The notes: generated from the letters alone by a model not told the origin. DNA of 64,000 bases from Lepturacanthus savala (GCA_030544235.1 CM060464.1:37151884-37215883); one strand, 5' to 3'. Counted from the first letter of the stretch, positions 10,128 to 23,388 are shown. Program-made: numbers and translations.

Positions 10128-10371
10128 TAGAGCTGCAACTAACAGCTATTCTGATCAGTTTCTGTCAATTAATCTATGAGTTGTTTGGTTCAATAAATGG
10201 TATAAAATGTTGAAGATTCAACCTAAATCATCAGTTTACTATTATAGAGACTAAAGAAACCAGGAAATAATCAGAGAAGAGACAGAGAATTTTCTACTGA
10301 ATAAATGACTCAGATCCATTATCAATAGTTAGACTATTACTAAGATTAATCAACTAATCGTTGTAGCTCTA
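10128..10371. mobile_element. hAT-type MITE
   Basis: The left end TAGAGCTGCAACTAAC and the right end ATCGTTGTAGCTCTA form imperfect inverted repeats. The interior (CAGTTTACTATTATAGAGAC, AAAGAAACCAGGAAATA, GATTAATCAACTAATCG) matches a MITE family very common in percomorph fish, recalled by pattern. No clear 8-bp target duplication remains, so the copy is old. Confidence 0.65.
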
Positions 10372-10499
10372 ATGGACAGAAGTTACTTTTCTCCTTTTAG
10401 AACATGTGATGATACTTTTCTCTAAATTCATCTGAAGCTCCACTTGCTGCCAAACTGATCAAATACTCTGTTAATGCTTTGCCTGGAACCAGTAAATCT

Positions 10500-10588
10500 G
10501 GACATTTCCTTCCTAAAAGTGATTCAAATCAATTATGAAAATAGTTGGTGATTAATTAAAATAGTTGGCAACTAATCAATTAGTTGTG
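10500..10588. mobile_element. 3' fragment of a related hAT MITE
   Basis: AAAATAGTTGGTGATTAATT, AAAATAGTTGGCAACTAATC and AATTAGTTG resemble the right-hand part of the family at 10,128. Ends are not resolved. Confidence 0.4.
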
Positions 10589-10860
10589 ACACAAGGGGGG
10601 GCCGGAGGCTGGACCCAAATGCACGGCTCAGTCAAGATCCGTTCAAAAAGAGAAAGTCTTTATTGTACAAAATGATAATCACTCACAAGGAGGAAAAAAA
10701 CACTACTAAACTAAACTATAAAAGTATCAACATAAATTCACTCTTACGAGGAAAACTGGACTAATGATAACTAGAACAAAGTAACAAAGAAAAGGCTGTC
10801 AAAACAAGACTTGAAATTAAACAGACTTGAACAAAACACAACACCTGAAAAGTGTGTCAT
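10588..10860. mobile_element. Probable non-autonomous DNA transposon fragment
   Basis: GGCCGGAGGCTGGACCCAAA, then TCTTTATTGTACAAAATGAT and an A-rich body, looks like the terminus of a dispersed teleost repeat. I cannot name the family and see no matching right end. The following 10,860-11,150 holds nothing I recognise. Confidence 0.3.
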
Positions 10861-11151
10861 GTCATTTTCACTATTTTCCAATTCCAGATTATTTTTATTA
10901 TTTTATTCTATTTTAATTCCATTAATGTAGAGAGTAAACATCCAGATGTGTCCAGTTGTTCCTCCTCCACCCAATGAAGCTCAAACTCAGCTAGATTCTT
11001 CACTCTTTAGAGATTTGCTGCCTATTTATTTATTTATTCATTTATTTATATCCTGTGACCTGGACTGACCTCATAACTCATTGCTGTATTTGATTATAAT
11101 TATTATAATGGTCACTGTCATGATATATCTTGTTATGTTGTATTATAATAG

Positions 11152-11222
11152 GGCTGTTAAATGATTCTTTAATTAATCTGAATTAATCACTGTAGCTGAG
11201 AATTAATCATGATTAATCAACG

Positions 11223-11270
<48 letters not shown>
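11152..11270. repeat. hAT-like end fragment plus (AT)n microsatellite
   Basis: AGGGCTGTTAAATGATT followed by repeated ATTAATC motifs resembles hAT-element termini (11,152-11,226). It runs into about 22 AT units (11,227-11,270). The family call is tentative. Confidence 0.4.
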
Positions 11271-11272
<2 letters not shown>

Positions 11273-12222
11273 ATGAAATCAGATTTTTTTTTTGCATTTC
11301 CAGTTAAATGCAGCTTGTATTTGATCTCCTGTGTGAACTTCATACGACCCACAACCATCATGCAGGCGCAGAAGAGGACAGGATGACGTCACACGAGGCG
11401 AGCGTGGAAGTAAATGGACGCTGATAGTAGCACGGTTGTTGTTGGATTGTCGTTGTTGTCCCACCAGACAACAACTGGAGTCTTTGGCCTCCTTATATTT
11501 CGCTCTTTATTTGTCGTTGGCATTGGAGCCAGGACCGTTTGTATCCACGCTCGGACATTTCTTTCGTAATATTTTCAAAGACTGCCCGGTTCCAATATGA
11601 CCCCTCAAGCTTTGCCTGCACAGAGCTCTCCCCCCAAATATTAATTAACCGTGATACCGCCGTTTAAGAAAACACGTTTAGTATATAGAGGAACATAAAA
11701 TATGCCACATTTATTTTTGGTCATATATTTACAGTTATTTCTACAGTTAACAAGATCTGATAAACCTGGTCACTAATTATTTTAAGGTAACTGGTATGAA
11801 TACAAATTTTAAGCTAAACTGGTGCTTTTAATTTGAAGCAAACAGGAAGTGAGCTGTCATTTTGTCACTAGCTTTAGTGTCACAGCTGCATTTTCTTTTC
11901 TCTGTAAACTGCAACATTTTCAATAGATGAAGATTGGTCACTTTGACGAATGTCGTGGAGTTTTCTCATAAAACTCTGTGTTCTGGGTTAGTGTTGACTT
12001 TTAGAGTTTTGGAGCCAGTGTGCTGCGCTTGCATTATTTTAAAGAGAAAAGATACATTATTAGTAAGAAGTGAAGTGAAGCTCCTTAACTGGAGAGTAAA
12101 GAAAAGGAAAGGATAGAGATGAATACTTCCTGTTCAAGGAGCAAACACAGACAAAACCTCCTGATCAGGGTTCCTGAGAGGTAAGAAGGAAATGTTCTAA
12201 ATAATCTAAAAACAGAAAAGAG
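11271..12222. other. Intergenic, nothing recognised
   Basis: About 950 bp with only short spurious ORFs and no splice-supported exon. Confidence 0.45.
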
Positions 12223-12260
12223 CTCCGTTAACCTCAGGGATTCCCCTGAGGTTAACGGAG
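12223..12260. other. Perfect 17-bp inverted repeat with 4-nt loop
   Basis: CTCCGTTAACCTCAGGG, then ATTC, then the exact reverse complement. It would form a very stable hairpin. The following 12,261-12,884 has no recognisable gene. Confidence 0.85.
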
Positions 12261-12884
12261 GGATCGTCTCTGATTGGATCCACCACAGGTTTGTAGCTCA
12301 GGTACCATCAATATATCCAGAAAAAGCTCAATATTTAATCAGGAGGAGCTGCAGCGAGTTAACGTTTCAACACATTCAGGATGAGTCTGATTCCAGCAGA
12401 TAAACACAGTCAATCATGTAGCGACAGCAGGTTTCACAGCAGAGGAATTAACTCTTCATCCCCTCACACAGGAAACCAACATGATGTTTATCGGCTTTGT
12501 GTTTTTAGAGACACCTGCTTTTTTTCTGGTCTCCAGTAGTTGTCTATTTCTGTAAATGTTCTTCTCTGCAGGAGCTGCAGCTGAGAAGTAATTACAGAAA
12601 TGTTCAGAAAGCAGCTGAAGGTGAGAGCAGGAAGTCCAGGTTTGGATCTAAATTTGGATGAAAGTGGAACAGCAGACGCTGCAGAAGAAGAATTAGCCGC
12701 TCATTAATGAATAGCACAGTGGGAAATATGTAGATTATGTATATATAGTGACCTTTGACCTCCCAGCCGTGAATTCTCCAGTTGTTGTCATTAATTACAG
12801 GGATCTGCTGGATGTAAATGACAGAAGAAGAAGAAGGAAGAGGCGTGGTTGATGGCAGCAGCTTCATGTGTGGATTAAACAGCT

Positions 12885-13511
12885 GCTGGAAACACTGCAG
12901 ACACCAGTTCAACTGAATATAAAACATACTGGAAACACTGCAGACACCAGTTCAACTCAATATAAAACATACTGGAAACACTGCAGACACCAGTTCAACT
13001 GAATATAAAACATACTGGAAACACTGCAGACACCAGTTCAACTCAATATAAAACATACTGGAAACACTGCAGACACCAGTTCAACTCAATATAAAACATA
13101 CTGGAAACACTGCAGACACCAGTTCAACTCAATATAAAACATACTGGAAACACTGCAGACACCAGTTCAACTCAATATTAAACATACTGGAAACACTGCA
13201 GACACCAGTTCAACTGAATATAAAACATACTGGAAACACTGCAGACACCAGTTCAACTCAATATAAAACATACTGGAAACACTGCAGACACCAGTTCAAC
13301 TGAATATAAAACATACTGGAAACACTGCAGACACCAGTTCAACTCAATATAAAACATACTGGAAACACTGCAGACACCAGTTCAACTCAATATAAAACAT
13401 ACTGGAAACACTGCAGACACCAGTTCAACTCAATATTAAACATACTGGAAACACTGCAGACACCAGTTCAACTGAATATAAAACATACTGGAAACACTGC
13501 AGACACCAGTT
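12885..13511. repeat. 43-bp minisatellite, about 14.5 copies
   Basis: The unit begins CTGGAAACACTGCAGACACC and ends with CAATATAAAACATA. Copies differ mainly at one site (AACTCAAT versus AACTGAAT) and at ATTAAAC versus ATAAAAC. Those variants follow a repeated order of six or seven units, showing higher-order duplication. Confidence 0.95.
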
Positions 13512-14248
13512 TCTTTTGTTTTGACTAATCTTTCCTTCTGAATCAGTTTAGTTGCTGTAGTTTAAAGGAAAAGAAGCTCTGAGTGAGTCAAGAAGCTGCT
13601 GCAGCTGTTCAGTTTCTACACACACTTTAAAACACAATTCATTAATTTAATGATTTCTGTACAACACAATAATAAAGAAAACAACCAAAAAAATCATGCT
13701 GATCTGGTCAAATGTCAGATTTTTGTTCTTATACCACACTGTTTCTATTTTTATTATTATTTTTTAAGATTGTTTTTGTTTGCCTTTTTTCTATGGGATA
13801 GTAGAAAGACAGGAAGCTTGTAGGACAGCCATCTTGGCTGTACTACAGCGGCCATCTTGGTTGTCATTTAAACCCAGATGTTCAACGAATGTACGACAGC
13901 ATCACCAGGAAAAGTTCATTTTCTACTGCAGTTATTGACCTCCCAGTGACTTTTGGGATATGTAGTGTGGTTGTCTTGCATACTGCTGAAGATGACCTGA
14001 TGTAGTAAACCATCCGGGTTGCGTTCATGTTAAAGTCAACTAAGGTATTCAGACATTTTACATAGTGGAGTCATCATTTTTGCTGACTGCGTAGGCAGGA
14101 AGTAGATTTAGACGTAAACGTAAACGTTTTTATTTTGTTTGTGTGACTTGAACACTGAACTCAACATCCTGTACTGAACCGCTGTAATACAGCTCTATGT
14201 TGGATGAATTTAAACAAAATTGATTTGGTTGCGACTCTGTTTTTAAAT
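13512..14248. other. Intergenic, nothing recognised
   Basis: Contains two close copies of GCCATCTTGG near 13,828 and 13,851 and otherwise no feature that I can support. Confidence 0.45.
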
Positions 14249-14266
14249 CACACACACACACTCACA

Positions 14267-14325
<59 letters not shown>

Positions 14326-14466
14326 CTGTGATTTAGAGTCTCCAATTAACCTCAGCATGTTTTTGGACTGTGGGAGGAAGCTGGAGAACCTGGAGAAAAC
14401 CCACTAGACACAGAGAGAGAACATGAATCTCTACACTTAAAATACAAAAAAAAAAAAAAAAAAAAA
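14249..14466. repeat. (CA)n microsatellite, dispersed repeat piece, poly(A)
   Basis: A CA repeat at 14,249-14,323 is followed at about 14,336-14,427 by a GTTTTTGGACTGTGGGAGGA / GGAGAAAACCCAC block. That block is a very widespread vertebrate repeat motif, family not recalled with certainty. A 21-base A run follows at 14,446-14,466. Confidence 0.55.
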
Positions 14467-16042
14467 CCTTTTCCTTAAATCCACTGTACAAATATTGGAG
14501 GATCACAATCTGTATAGTCCAATTTTTCACTCTTGTGGACAGTAAATATCTTTTATTTAATTCACTTTTTCACCATTTCTCATGTTTCCTGACAAACTGA
14601 ATCTCAGGTTCATTTGCTTCAAATTCTATCTGAATCCTTCCAGGATGAAGTTCTATTATAAATTATAATCTCAGATGAAAGTGAATCTGTGGATCAGGGT
14701 GATGATGCCACTCATGACTTTAGTTTACAGGTGTTAAAACACAAAGGTGGAAAGGTGCGATAAGGTGTGATAGTGCCAAGATTCGCCATGCTGTCAGTCT
14801 GCACACACACACACACACAGAAACGTGATGCTGACCGAAAATCATCTCAGCTGCTGGCAAACATTAACCTGCAACTTGTGTGGTGTGTGTGTGTGTGATG
14901 AGTGGTGTTAATTGGCAGCAGAATGATCATGAAGAATTCATGCTGGAATAACAGCAGATTCCTCTGGTTTAATTAAAGATGCTGCATCGCCACGGCGACA
15001 TGCATATTTAACGAGAAGCATCGCTAACAGAAAGTGATTACTGAGCCTCCCAACATGTGACGATGCACAAGCCAACAGCTGCTTTTAACACACACACACA
15101 CCTGAGTTGCGTAGTTCATGTGTGTCTTGATGAATTACTGCAGCTCTCAGCTTTTGCAGCGATGATAATTAATATCCGACTTCATCCAGGAGGAAACTGT
15201 AAACATCTTCATCACAATTAACTGCCTTTAACTCATTAAGGCCTTGGAGCCTTGATGTCTATGGCTGTCATGTTACAATTAAAATGAATAAATTAAATGT
15301 TACTCACACAACCTTTTCTAAAATGATAGTACATATTTCTTTTTACATTTTAAGAAAAAACAAATTAGGTTTCCAACTACTTCCTGTCACATGACGTCAT
15401 CAACTTCCTGAGAACATGGAGAAGACAAACTCTCCCAGAAAGAGTCATTTTATTTAGATTATTGTGATTTTAACCCTGACATGTTTATATCTATTTAATC
15501 ATTCAAGTTTCTAGACTAATTCACCTAAAAATTATTTTGTACATGTGATAAATAGATGTTTGTTCATGGGCAGATTCTTGCAAACAGCAACTATAACAGA
15601 CATTAAAATGCTGTTTTCTGCAAAGAAAGGAGTAGAAAGTAGAGAAAAAAAGACATAACATGATTGATCTTTTTCAACCTCTTCCATAAAAACAAAATCT
15701 TCCTGGAATACTACTCTTTGCTATTGGTCATTATTCATATTTGTTCAGGACCACAATTACTGATGCAAGTTTGGAAAAATACATGTTTAAAACTGGTGAA
15801 ATATTCCTGACTCCATCTAATCTCTATGAACAGATTCCACGTGAATTTAACTGTAGGTGAGTGGAACATCTATATCTTTGTATTTACCACTTTTAAAACA
15901 CTTGTATTACCTTTTATTGGTTTGTTAAGCATCATTCTCATTGTTTATTGTTGATAGTAAACAAAAGAAGAACAGTGATACACAAGAAGATGTGAATCAA
16001 CACAATCTACAACATGTTAAAACTAATGTTGGCTGAGAAATG
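14467..16042. other. Intergenic with short CA/GT repeats
   Basis: Short CA runs near 14,801, 14,883 and 15,090 only. No ORF above noise and no splice-supported exon was found. Confidence 0.45.
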
Positions 16043-19000
16043 TAACAGTAACAGTAGCAGTAGCAGGGGCAGCAGCAGTAACAGTAGAAGCAATAGTAAC
16101 TGTAGCAGCAACAGTAACAGTAGCAGCAGCAGTAATAGTAACAGTAGCAGTAACAGTAGCAGCAGCAGTAGCAGCAACAGTAACAGTAGCAGCAACACTA
16201 ACAGTGGCAGTAACAGCAGCAGTAACAGTAGCAGTAGCAGTAACAGTATAAGCAACAGTAACAGCAGCAGTAACAGTAGCAGCAGCAGTAACAGTAGCAG
16301 CAGCAGTAACAGTAGCAGCAACAGTAACAGTAGCAGCAACACTAACAGTGGCAGTAACAGTAACAGTGGCAGTAGCAGTAACAGTTGCAGTAACAGTTGC
16401 AGCAGCAGTAGCAGTAACAGTAACATCAGCAGTAGCAGTAACAGTAGCAGTAACAGTAGCAGTAACAGTAGCAGTAACAGTAACAATAACAGTAGCAGCA
16501 GCAGCAGTAACAGTCACAGTAGCAGTAACAGTAACAGTAGCAGTAACAGTAGCAGTAGCAGCAGCAGTAACAGTAGCAGTAACAGTAGCAGTAACAGTAA
16601 CAGTAGAAGCAACAGTAACAGTAGCAGCAACAGTAACAGTAGTAGTAACAGTAGCAGCAACAGTAGCAGTAACACTAACAGTGGCAGTAACAGTAGCAGT
16701 AACAGTGGCAGTAGCAGTAACAGTTGCAGCAGCAGGAGTAGCAGTAACAGTGACATCAGCAGTAACAGTAGCAGTAACAGTAACAGCAGCAGTAACAGTA
16801 GCAGCAGCAGTAACAGTCACAGTAGCAGTAACAGTAGCAGTAACATCAGCAGTAACAGTAGCAGTAATAGTTACAGTGGCAGTAACAGTAACAGTAGCAG
16901 TAACAGCAGCAGTAACAGTAGCAGTAACAGCAGCAGTAACAGTAGCAGCAGCAGTCACAGTAGCAGTACCAGTAGCAGTAGCAGTAACAGTCGCAGCAGC
17001 AGTGACAGTAGCAGTAACAGTAACAGTAAAAGGAACAGTAGCAGTAACAGTAGCAGTAATAGTAACAGTAGCAATAACAGTAGCAATGACAGTAACAGCA
17101 GCAGTAACAGTCATAGTAGCAGTAGCAGTAACATCAGCAGTAACAGTAGCAGTAATAGTAAAAGTAGCAGTAACAGTTGCAGCAGCAGTAACAGCAGCAG
17201 TAAGAGTAGTAGTAACAGTAACAATAACAGGAACAGCAGCAGTAGCAGTGACTGTCACAGTAGCAGTAACAGTAGCAGCAGCAGCAGCAGTAATAGTAGC
17301 AGTAATAGTAACAGTAGCAGAAACAGTAGCTGTAGCAGTAACAGTAGCAGCATCAGTAACAGTAGCAGTAGCAGTAGCAGCAGTAACAGTAGCAGTAGCA
17401 GTAGCAGTAATAGTAACAGTAGCAGTAACAGTAGCAGCATCAGTAACAGTAGCAGTAACAGCAACAGTAACAGTAGCAGTAACCGTAGCAGTAGCAGTAG
17501 CAGTAACAGTAGCAGTAGCAGTAACAGTAGCAGTAGCAGTAACAGTAGCAGCAGCAGTAACAGTAGCAGTTACAGTAGCAGTAATAGTAACAGTAGCAGT
17601 AGCAGTAACAGTAATAGCAGCAGTGACAGTAGCAGTAATGGTAATACTAGCAGCAACAGTAACAGTAGCAGTAGAAGTAGCAGTAGCAGTGGCAGTAACA
17701 GTAGCAGCAGCAGTAACAGTAGCAGTAACAGTAACAGTAGAAGGAACAGTAGCAGTAACAGTAATAGCAGCCGTGACAGTAGCAGTAATAGTAATAGTAG
17801 CAGCAACAGTAACAGTAGTAGTAGCAGTAATTGTAACAGTAGCAGTAGCAGCAGCAGTAATAGTAGCAGTAATAGTAACAGTAGCAGTAACAGTAGCTGT
17901 AGCAGTAATAGTAACAGTAGCAGTAACAGTAGCAGCATCAGTAACAGTAGCAGTAGCAGTAACAGCAACACTAACACTAGCAGTAACAGTAACAGTAGCA
18001 GTAGCAGTAACAGTAGCAGTAGCAGTAACAGTAGCAGTACCAGTAGCAATAGAAGTAGCAGTAGCAGTAACAGTAGCAGCAGCAGTAACAGCAGCAGTAA
18101 TAGTAGCAGTAGCAGCAGCAGTAACTGTAGCAGTAATAGTAACAGTAGCAGTACCAGTAGCAGTAGCAGTAGCAGCAGCAGTAACAGAAGCAGTAATAGT
18201 AACAGTAGCAGTACCAGTAGCAGTAGCAGCAGCAGTAGCAGCAGCAGTAACAGTAGCAGTAATAGTAACAGTAGCAGTAACAGTAGCAGTGACAGTAACT
18301 GCAGCAGTAACAGTAATAGTAGCAGTAGCAGTAACAACAGCAGTAACAGTAGCAGTAATAGTAACAGTAACAGTAGCAGCAGCAGTAACAGTAGCTGTAA
18401 AAGTGACAGTAGCAGTAGGAGTTGCAGTAGCAGTAACAGTAGCAGTAGCAATAACAGTAGCAGTAACAATTGCAGCAGCAGTAACAGCAGCAGCAGTATC
18501 AGTAACAGTAGCAGTGACAGTAGCAGTAGCCGTAACAGCAGCAGTAACAGTAGCAGCAGTAAGAGCAGCAATAACAGTAACAGTATCAGTAACAGTAGCA
18601 GTAGCAGTGACAGTAGCAGTAACAGTAGCAGTAATAGTAACATTAGCAGTAACAGTAGCAGTAACAGTAGCAGTAGCAATAACAGTAGCAGTAGCAGTAA
18701 CAGTAACAGTAACAGTAGCAGTAGCAGTAGCAGCAGCAGTAACAGTAGCAGTAAAAGTGACAGTAGCAATAGGAGTTGCAGTACCAGTAACAGTAGCAGT
18801 AGCAATAACAGTAGCAGTAACAGTTGCAGCAGCAGTAACAGCAGCAGCAGCAGTAGCAGTAACAGTAGCAGTAACATTAACAGTAACAGTACCAGTAACA
18901 GTAGCAGCATCAGTAACAGTAGCAGTAACAGCAGCAGTAACAGTAGCAGCAGTAGCAGTAATAGTAACAGTAGCAGTAACAGTAGCAGCATTAGTAGCAG

Positions 19001-22000
19001 TAACAGCAGCAGTAACAGCAGCAGTGACAGTAGCAGCAGTAACAGTAGCAGTAGCAGTAATAGTAACACTACCAGTAACAGTAGCAGCATCAGTAACAGT
19101 AACAGTAGCAGTAACAGCAACAGTAACAGTAGCAGTAACAGTAACAGTAGCAGTAACAGTACCAGTAACAGTAGCAGCATCAGTAACAGTAGCAGTAACA
19201 GCAGCAGTAACAGTAGCAGCAGTAAGAGCATCAATAACAGTAACAGTATCAGTAACAGTAACAGTAGCAGTAATAGTAACAGTAGCAGTAACAGTAGCCG
19301 TAATAGTAACAGTAGCAGTAGCAGTAACAGTAGCAGTAGCAGTAGCAGTAACAGTAGCAGTAACAGCAGCAGTAACAGTAGCAGCAGTAAGAGCAGCAAT
19401 AACAGTAACAGTAGCAGTAGCAGAAATAGTAACAGTAGCAGCATCAGTAACAGTAACAGTAGCAGTAACAGCAGCAGCAACAGTAACAGTAGCAGTAATA
19501 GTAACACTAGCAGTAACAGTAGCAGCATCAGTAACAGTAACAGTAGCAGTAACAGCAACAGTAACAGTAGCAGTAACAGTAACAGTAGCAGTAGCAGTAG
19601 CAGTAACAGTACCAGTAACAGTAGCAGCATCAGTAACAGTAGCAGTAACAGCAGCAGTAACAGTAGCAGCAGTAAGAGCATCAATAACAGTAACAGTATC
19701 AGTAACAGTAGCAGTAATAGTAACAGTAGCAGTAACAGTAGCCGTAATAGTAGCAGTAGCAGTAACAGTAGCAGTAAGAGCAGCAGTAACAGTAGCAGCA
19801 GTAAGAGCAGCAGTAACAGTAACAGTAACAGTAGCAGTAGCAGAAATAGTAATAGTAGCAGCATCAGTAACAGTAACAGTAGCAGTAACAGCAGCAGCAA
19901 CAGTAACAGTAGCAGTAATAGTAACAGCAGCAGTAACAGTAGCAGTAATAGTAACATTAGCAGTAACAGTAACAGTAGTAGTAGCAGTAATTGTAACAGT
20001 AGCAGTAGCAGCAGCAGTAATAGTAGCAGTAATAGTAACAGTAGCAGTAACAGTAGCTGTAGCAGTAATAGTAACAGTAGCAGTAACAGTAGCAGCATCA
20101 GTAACAGTAGCAGTAGCAGTAACAGCAACACTAACACTAGCAGTAACAGTAACAGTAGCAGTAGCAGTAACAGTAGCAGTAACAGTAGCAGTAGCAGTAA
20201 CAGTAGCAGTACCAGTAGCAATAGAAGTAGCAGTAACAGTAGCAGCAGCAGTAACAGCAGCAGTAATAGTAACAGCAGCAGTAATAGTAGCAGTAGCAGC
20301 AGCAGTAACTGTAGCAGTAATAGTAACAGTAGCAGTACCAGTAGCAGTAGCAGCAGCAGTAACAGTAGCAGTAATAGTAACTCTTACTGCTACTGCTACT
20401 ATTACTGCTACTGTCACTGCTGCTGCTACTGTTACTATTGCTGCTACTGTTACTATGACTGCTACTGTTACTATTACTGCTACTGTTACTATTACTGCTA
20501 CTATTACTACTACTACTGTTACTGCTGCTGCTACTGCTACTGTTACTGCTACTGTTACTGTTACTGCTATTGCTATTGTTACTGTTACTGCTACTGCTAC
20601 TGTTCCTGCTACTGCTATTGCTACTCTTACTGCTACTTTTACTGCTACTGCTACTATGACTGCTACTGTTACCGTTACTGCTATTGCTATTGTTACTGTT
20701 ACTGCTACTGTTACTGCTACTGCTCCTGCTACTATTACTGTTACTGCTACTGTTACTATTACTACTCCTATTACTACTACTGTTACTGCTACTGCTACTG
20801 TTACTGCTACTGTTACTTTTACTGCTACTGCTACTATGACTGCTACTGTTACTGCTATTGTTACTGTTACTGCTACTGCTACTGTTCCTGCTACTGTTCC
20901 TGCTACTGCTACTGATATTGCTACTGTTACTGCTACTGTTACTGCTACTGTTACTGCTATTGCTATTGTTACTGTTACTGCTACTGCTTCTGTTACTGTT
21001 ACTACTACTGCTACTGTTACTTCTACTGCTCCTGCTACTGATACTGTTACTGCTACTGTTACTGCTACTGTTACTATTACTACTACTGTTACTGCTGCTG
21101 CTACTGCTACTGTTACTGCTATTGCTATTGTTACTGTTACTGCTACTGCTACTGTTACTGTTACTGCTACTGCTACTGCTACTGCTACTGTTACTGCTAC
21201 TGCTACTGCTACTGTTACTGTTACTGCTCCTGCTACTGTTACTGTTACTGCTACTGTTACTGCTACTGTTACTATTACTACTACTGTTACTGCTGCTGCT
21301 ACTGCTACTGTTACTGCTATTGCTATTGTTACTGTTACTGCTACTGCTACTGTTACTGTTACTGCTACTGCTACTGCTACTGTTACTGTTACTATCATTG
21401 CTACTGTTACTGTTGCTGCTACTGTTACTGCTACTGTTACTATTACTGCTACTGTTACTGCTACTGCTACTGTCACTATTACTGCTACTTTCACTGCTGG
21501 TGTTACTGCTACTGTTACCGTTACTGCTACTGTTACTATTACTGCTACTGCAGCAGTAACTGTAGCAGTAACAGTAACAGCAGCAGTAACAGTAGCAGTA
21601 GCAGTAATAGTAACAGTAGCAGTAATAGTAACAGTAGCAGTAACAGTAACAGTAGCAGTAACAGTAGCAGCATCATTAACAGCAGCAGTAGCAGTAACAG
21701 TAGCAGCATCAGTAACAGTAGCAGCAACAGTAACAGTAGCAGTAGCAGTAACAGTAGCAGCATGAGTAACAGTAGCAGTAGCAGCTGCAGTAACAGTAGC
21801 AGCATCAGTAACAGTAGCAGTAGCAGCAGCAGTAACAGTAACAGTAGCAGTAACAGTAGCAGCATCAGTAACAGTAGCAGCAGCAGTAACAGTAGCAGCA
21901 GCAGTAACAGTAACAGTAGCAGTAGCAGTAACAGTAGCAGCATGAGTAACAGTAGCAGTAGCAGCAGCAGTAACAGTAGCAGCATCAGTAACAGTAGCAG

Positions 22001-22247
22001 TAGCAGCAGCAGTAACAGTAGCAGTAACAGTAGCAGCATCAGTAACAGTAGCAGTAGCAGCAGCAGTAACAGTAGCAGCAGCGGTAAGAGTAGCAGTAGC
22101 AGCAGCAGTAACAGTAACAGTAGCAGCATCAATAACAGTAGCAGCAACAGTAACAGTAGCAGCAGCAGCAACAGTAGCAGCAACAGTAACAGTAGCAGCA
22201 GCAGCAACAGTAGCAGCAGCAGTAACAGTAGCAGCAGCAGTAACAGG
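16043..22247. repeat. 6.2-kb CAGTAA/CAGTAG hexanucleotide-type array
   Basis: Irregular mixtures of CAG TAA, CAG TAG and CAG CAG triplets, with rarer CATCAG, CAGTGAC and CAACAC variants. Long internal duplications are visible. The block at about 17,817-18,056 recurs at 19,977-20,226 (offset 2,160, with a 12-bp insertion). The block at about 19,062-19,255 recurs about 450 bp later. Frames of 1,600-1,800 codons on both strands exist only because the triplet period excludes stops; they encode Ser-Asn, Thr-Val-Ala or Leu runs and are not genes. Confidence 0.95.
20383..21550. repeat. Inverted block inside the hexanucleotide array
   Basis: At about 20,383 the plus strand switches from CAGTAA-type to the complementary TTACTG-type units. 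It switches back at 21,550-21,551, where CTACTGCAGCAGTA forms a local palindrome. The block is 1.17 kb and faces 4.3 kb and 0.7 kb of opposite-orientation repeats. Confidence 0.93.
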
Positions 22248-23036
22248 ATTCTAGGAGGTCTATAACCAACAGGAGATCTCACTCTGTCTTGTCGTTTTAC
22301 AGGAAATAACTTGTTCTTCTTCAGGTGAAAACATCAGTCACAGCTGTGAAATCACTGGATGTTTTTTTTTTTTGTTGTTTTTCATTTTTTTCTCCTTACT
22401 GTTTTCCTAAATATTCCTGAACAGAGAAACTCAAGATAATAATGAGATGAGTTTATTTCATGCATTTCAGCTTAGTGTCTGAGACCATGCTGCTGTTACA
22501 GCTACGACTTCAAAATAAACATAAATTATGAGGGAATTATGAAAATATTATTATATTCAGAGTGTAAAAAAATAAGGTGAAACTGCATAAAATAACAAAT
22601 ATCTTTCACCATTGAATGCAGTTATTTCAGATAAACAGACTGGAAGCAGTAAAACCTTTATGAGGTATAGCCCACACACTCACACACACCAAACGATCAA
22701 TACAAGATGATTGATGAAGAGCGATTGACAGGTTCATCAGATGTTAACCTAAGTGTGTAGCCGTCGTCCAATCAGAGAGCTCCCTGCTGTTCACTCACCA
22801 CTCAGCGTGATAGATCGATATTTCTGTTACTTGTCTGTACAACACACACACACACACACACCTGGGGTCATGTATAAATGGCTGATGAGGGGAATATTAT
22901 TGTTCTCCACACATCACCACCAGTAATTAGCTGGAACATGTTTGAACAGACAGAAGAGAAGCAGCTCACACACATTACTGCTGCTATTATGCTGCTGTGT
23001 GATTGATTGAGTCAATAACAGGAACATGGTGCAGCT

Positions 23037-23095
<59 letters not shown>

Positions 23096-23388
23096 TCATC
23101 TATCTCCACTGCCAGCAGCTTGTCTGGATTCATAGATGAACTCTAGGTGGGCGGGGCTTAAACTAAAAGCATGTTTACATATCATTTAACCTGTCCCCCC
23201 CTATGTCTCCACTGGTGGGGATTTCACATTATAAATAATGAATCCTTCTTGTTCAGTAGCAGCACCCATATGTTCATGTAACACACCAAAATGTTGATAA
23301 GAAACTCAGCTTAAATTAAATTAAACATTATTAGATTAACTAAACACCATTTCAACCCCAAGCAAGGGGGGGGGGGGGGGGGGTCTGT
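22248..23388. other. Intergenic with poly(T), (CA)n and an 18-G run
   Basis: Holds a T run near 22,361, a CA repeat at 23,039-23,090 and a G18 homopolymer at 23,366-23,383 just before the satellite. No gene is supported. Confidence 0.7.

Noticed and set aside
14249..14407. 67-codon His/Thr ORF at the CA repeat
   Set aside because: It is microsatellite translation running into a dispersed repeat.
16014..21765. ORFs of 1,633, 1,805 and 1,823 codons, and poly-Leu ORFs
   Set aside because: They are products of the triplet-period repeat, occur on both strands at once and encode only two- to four-letter composition.
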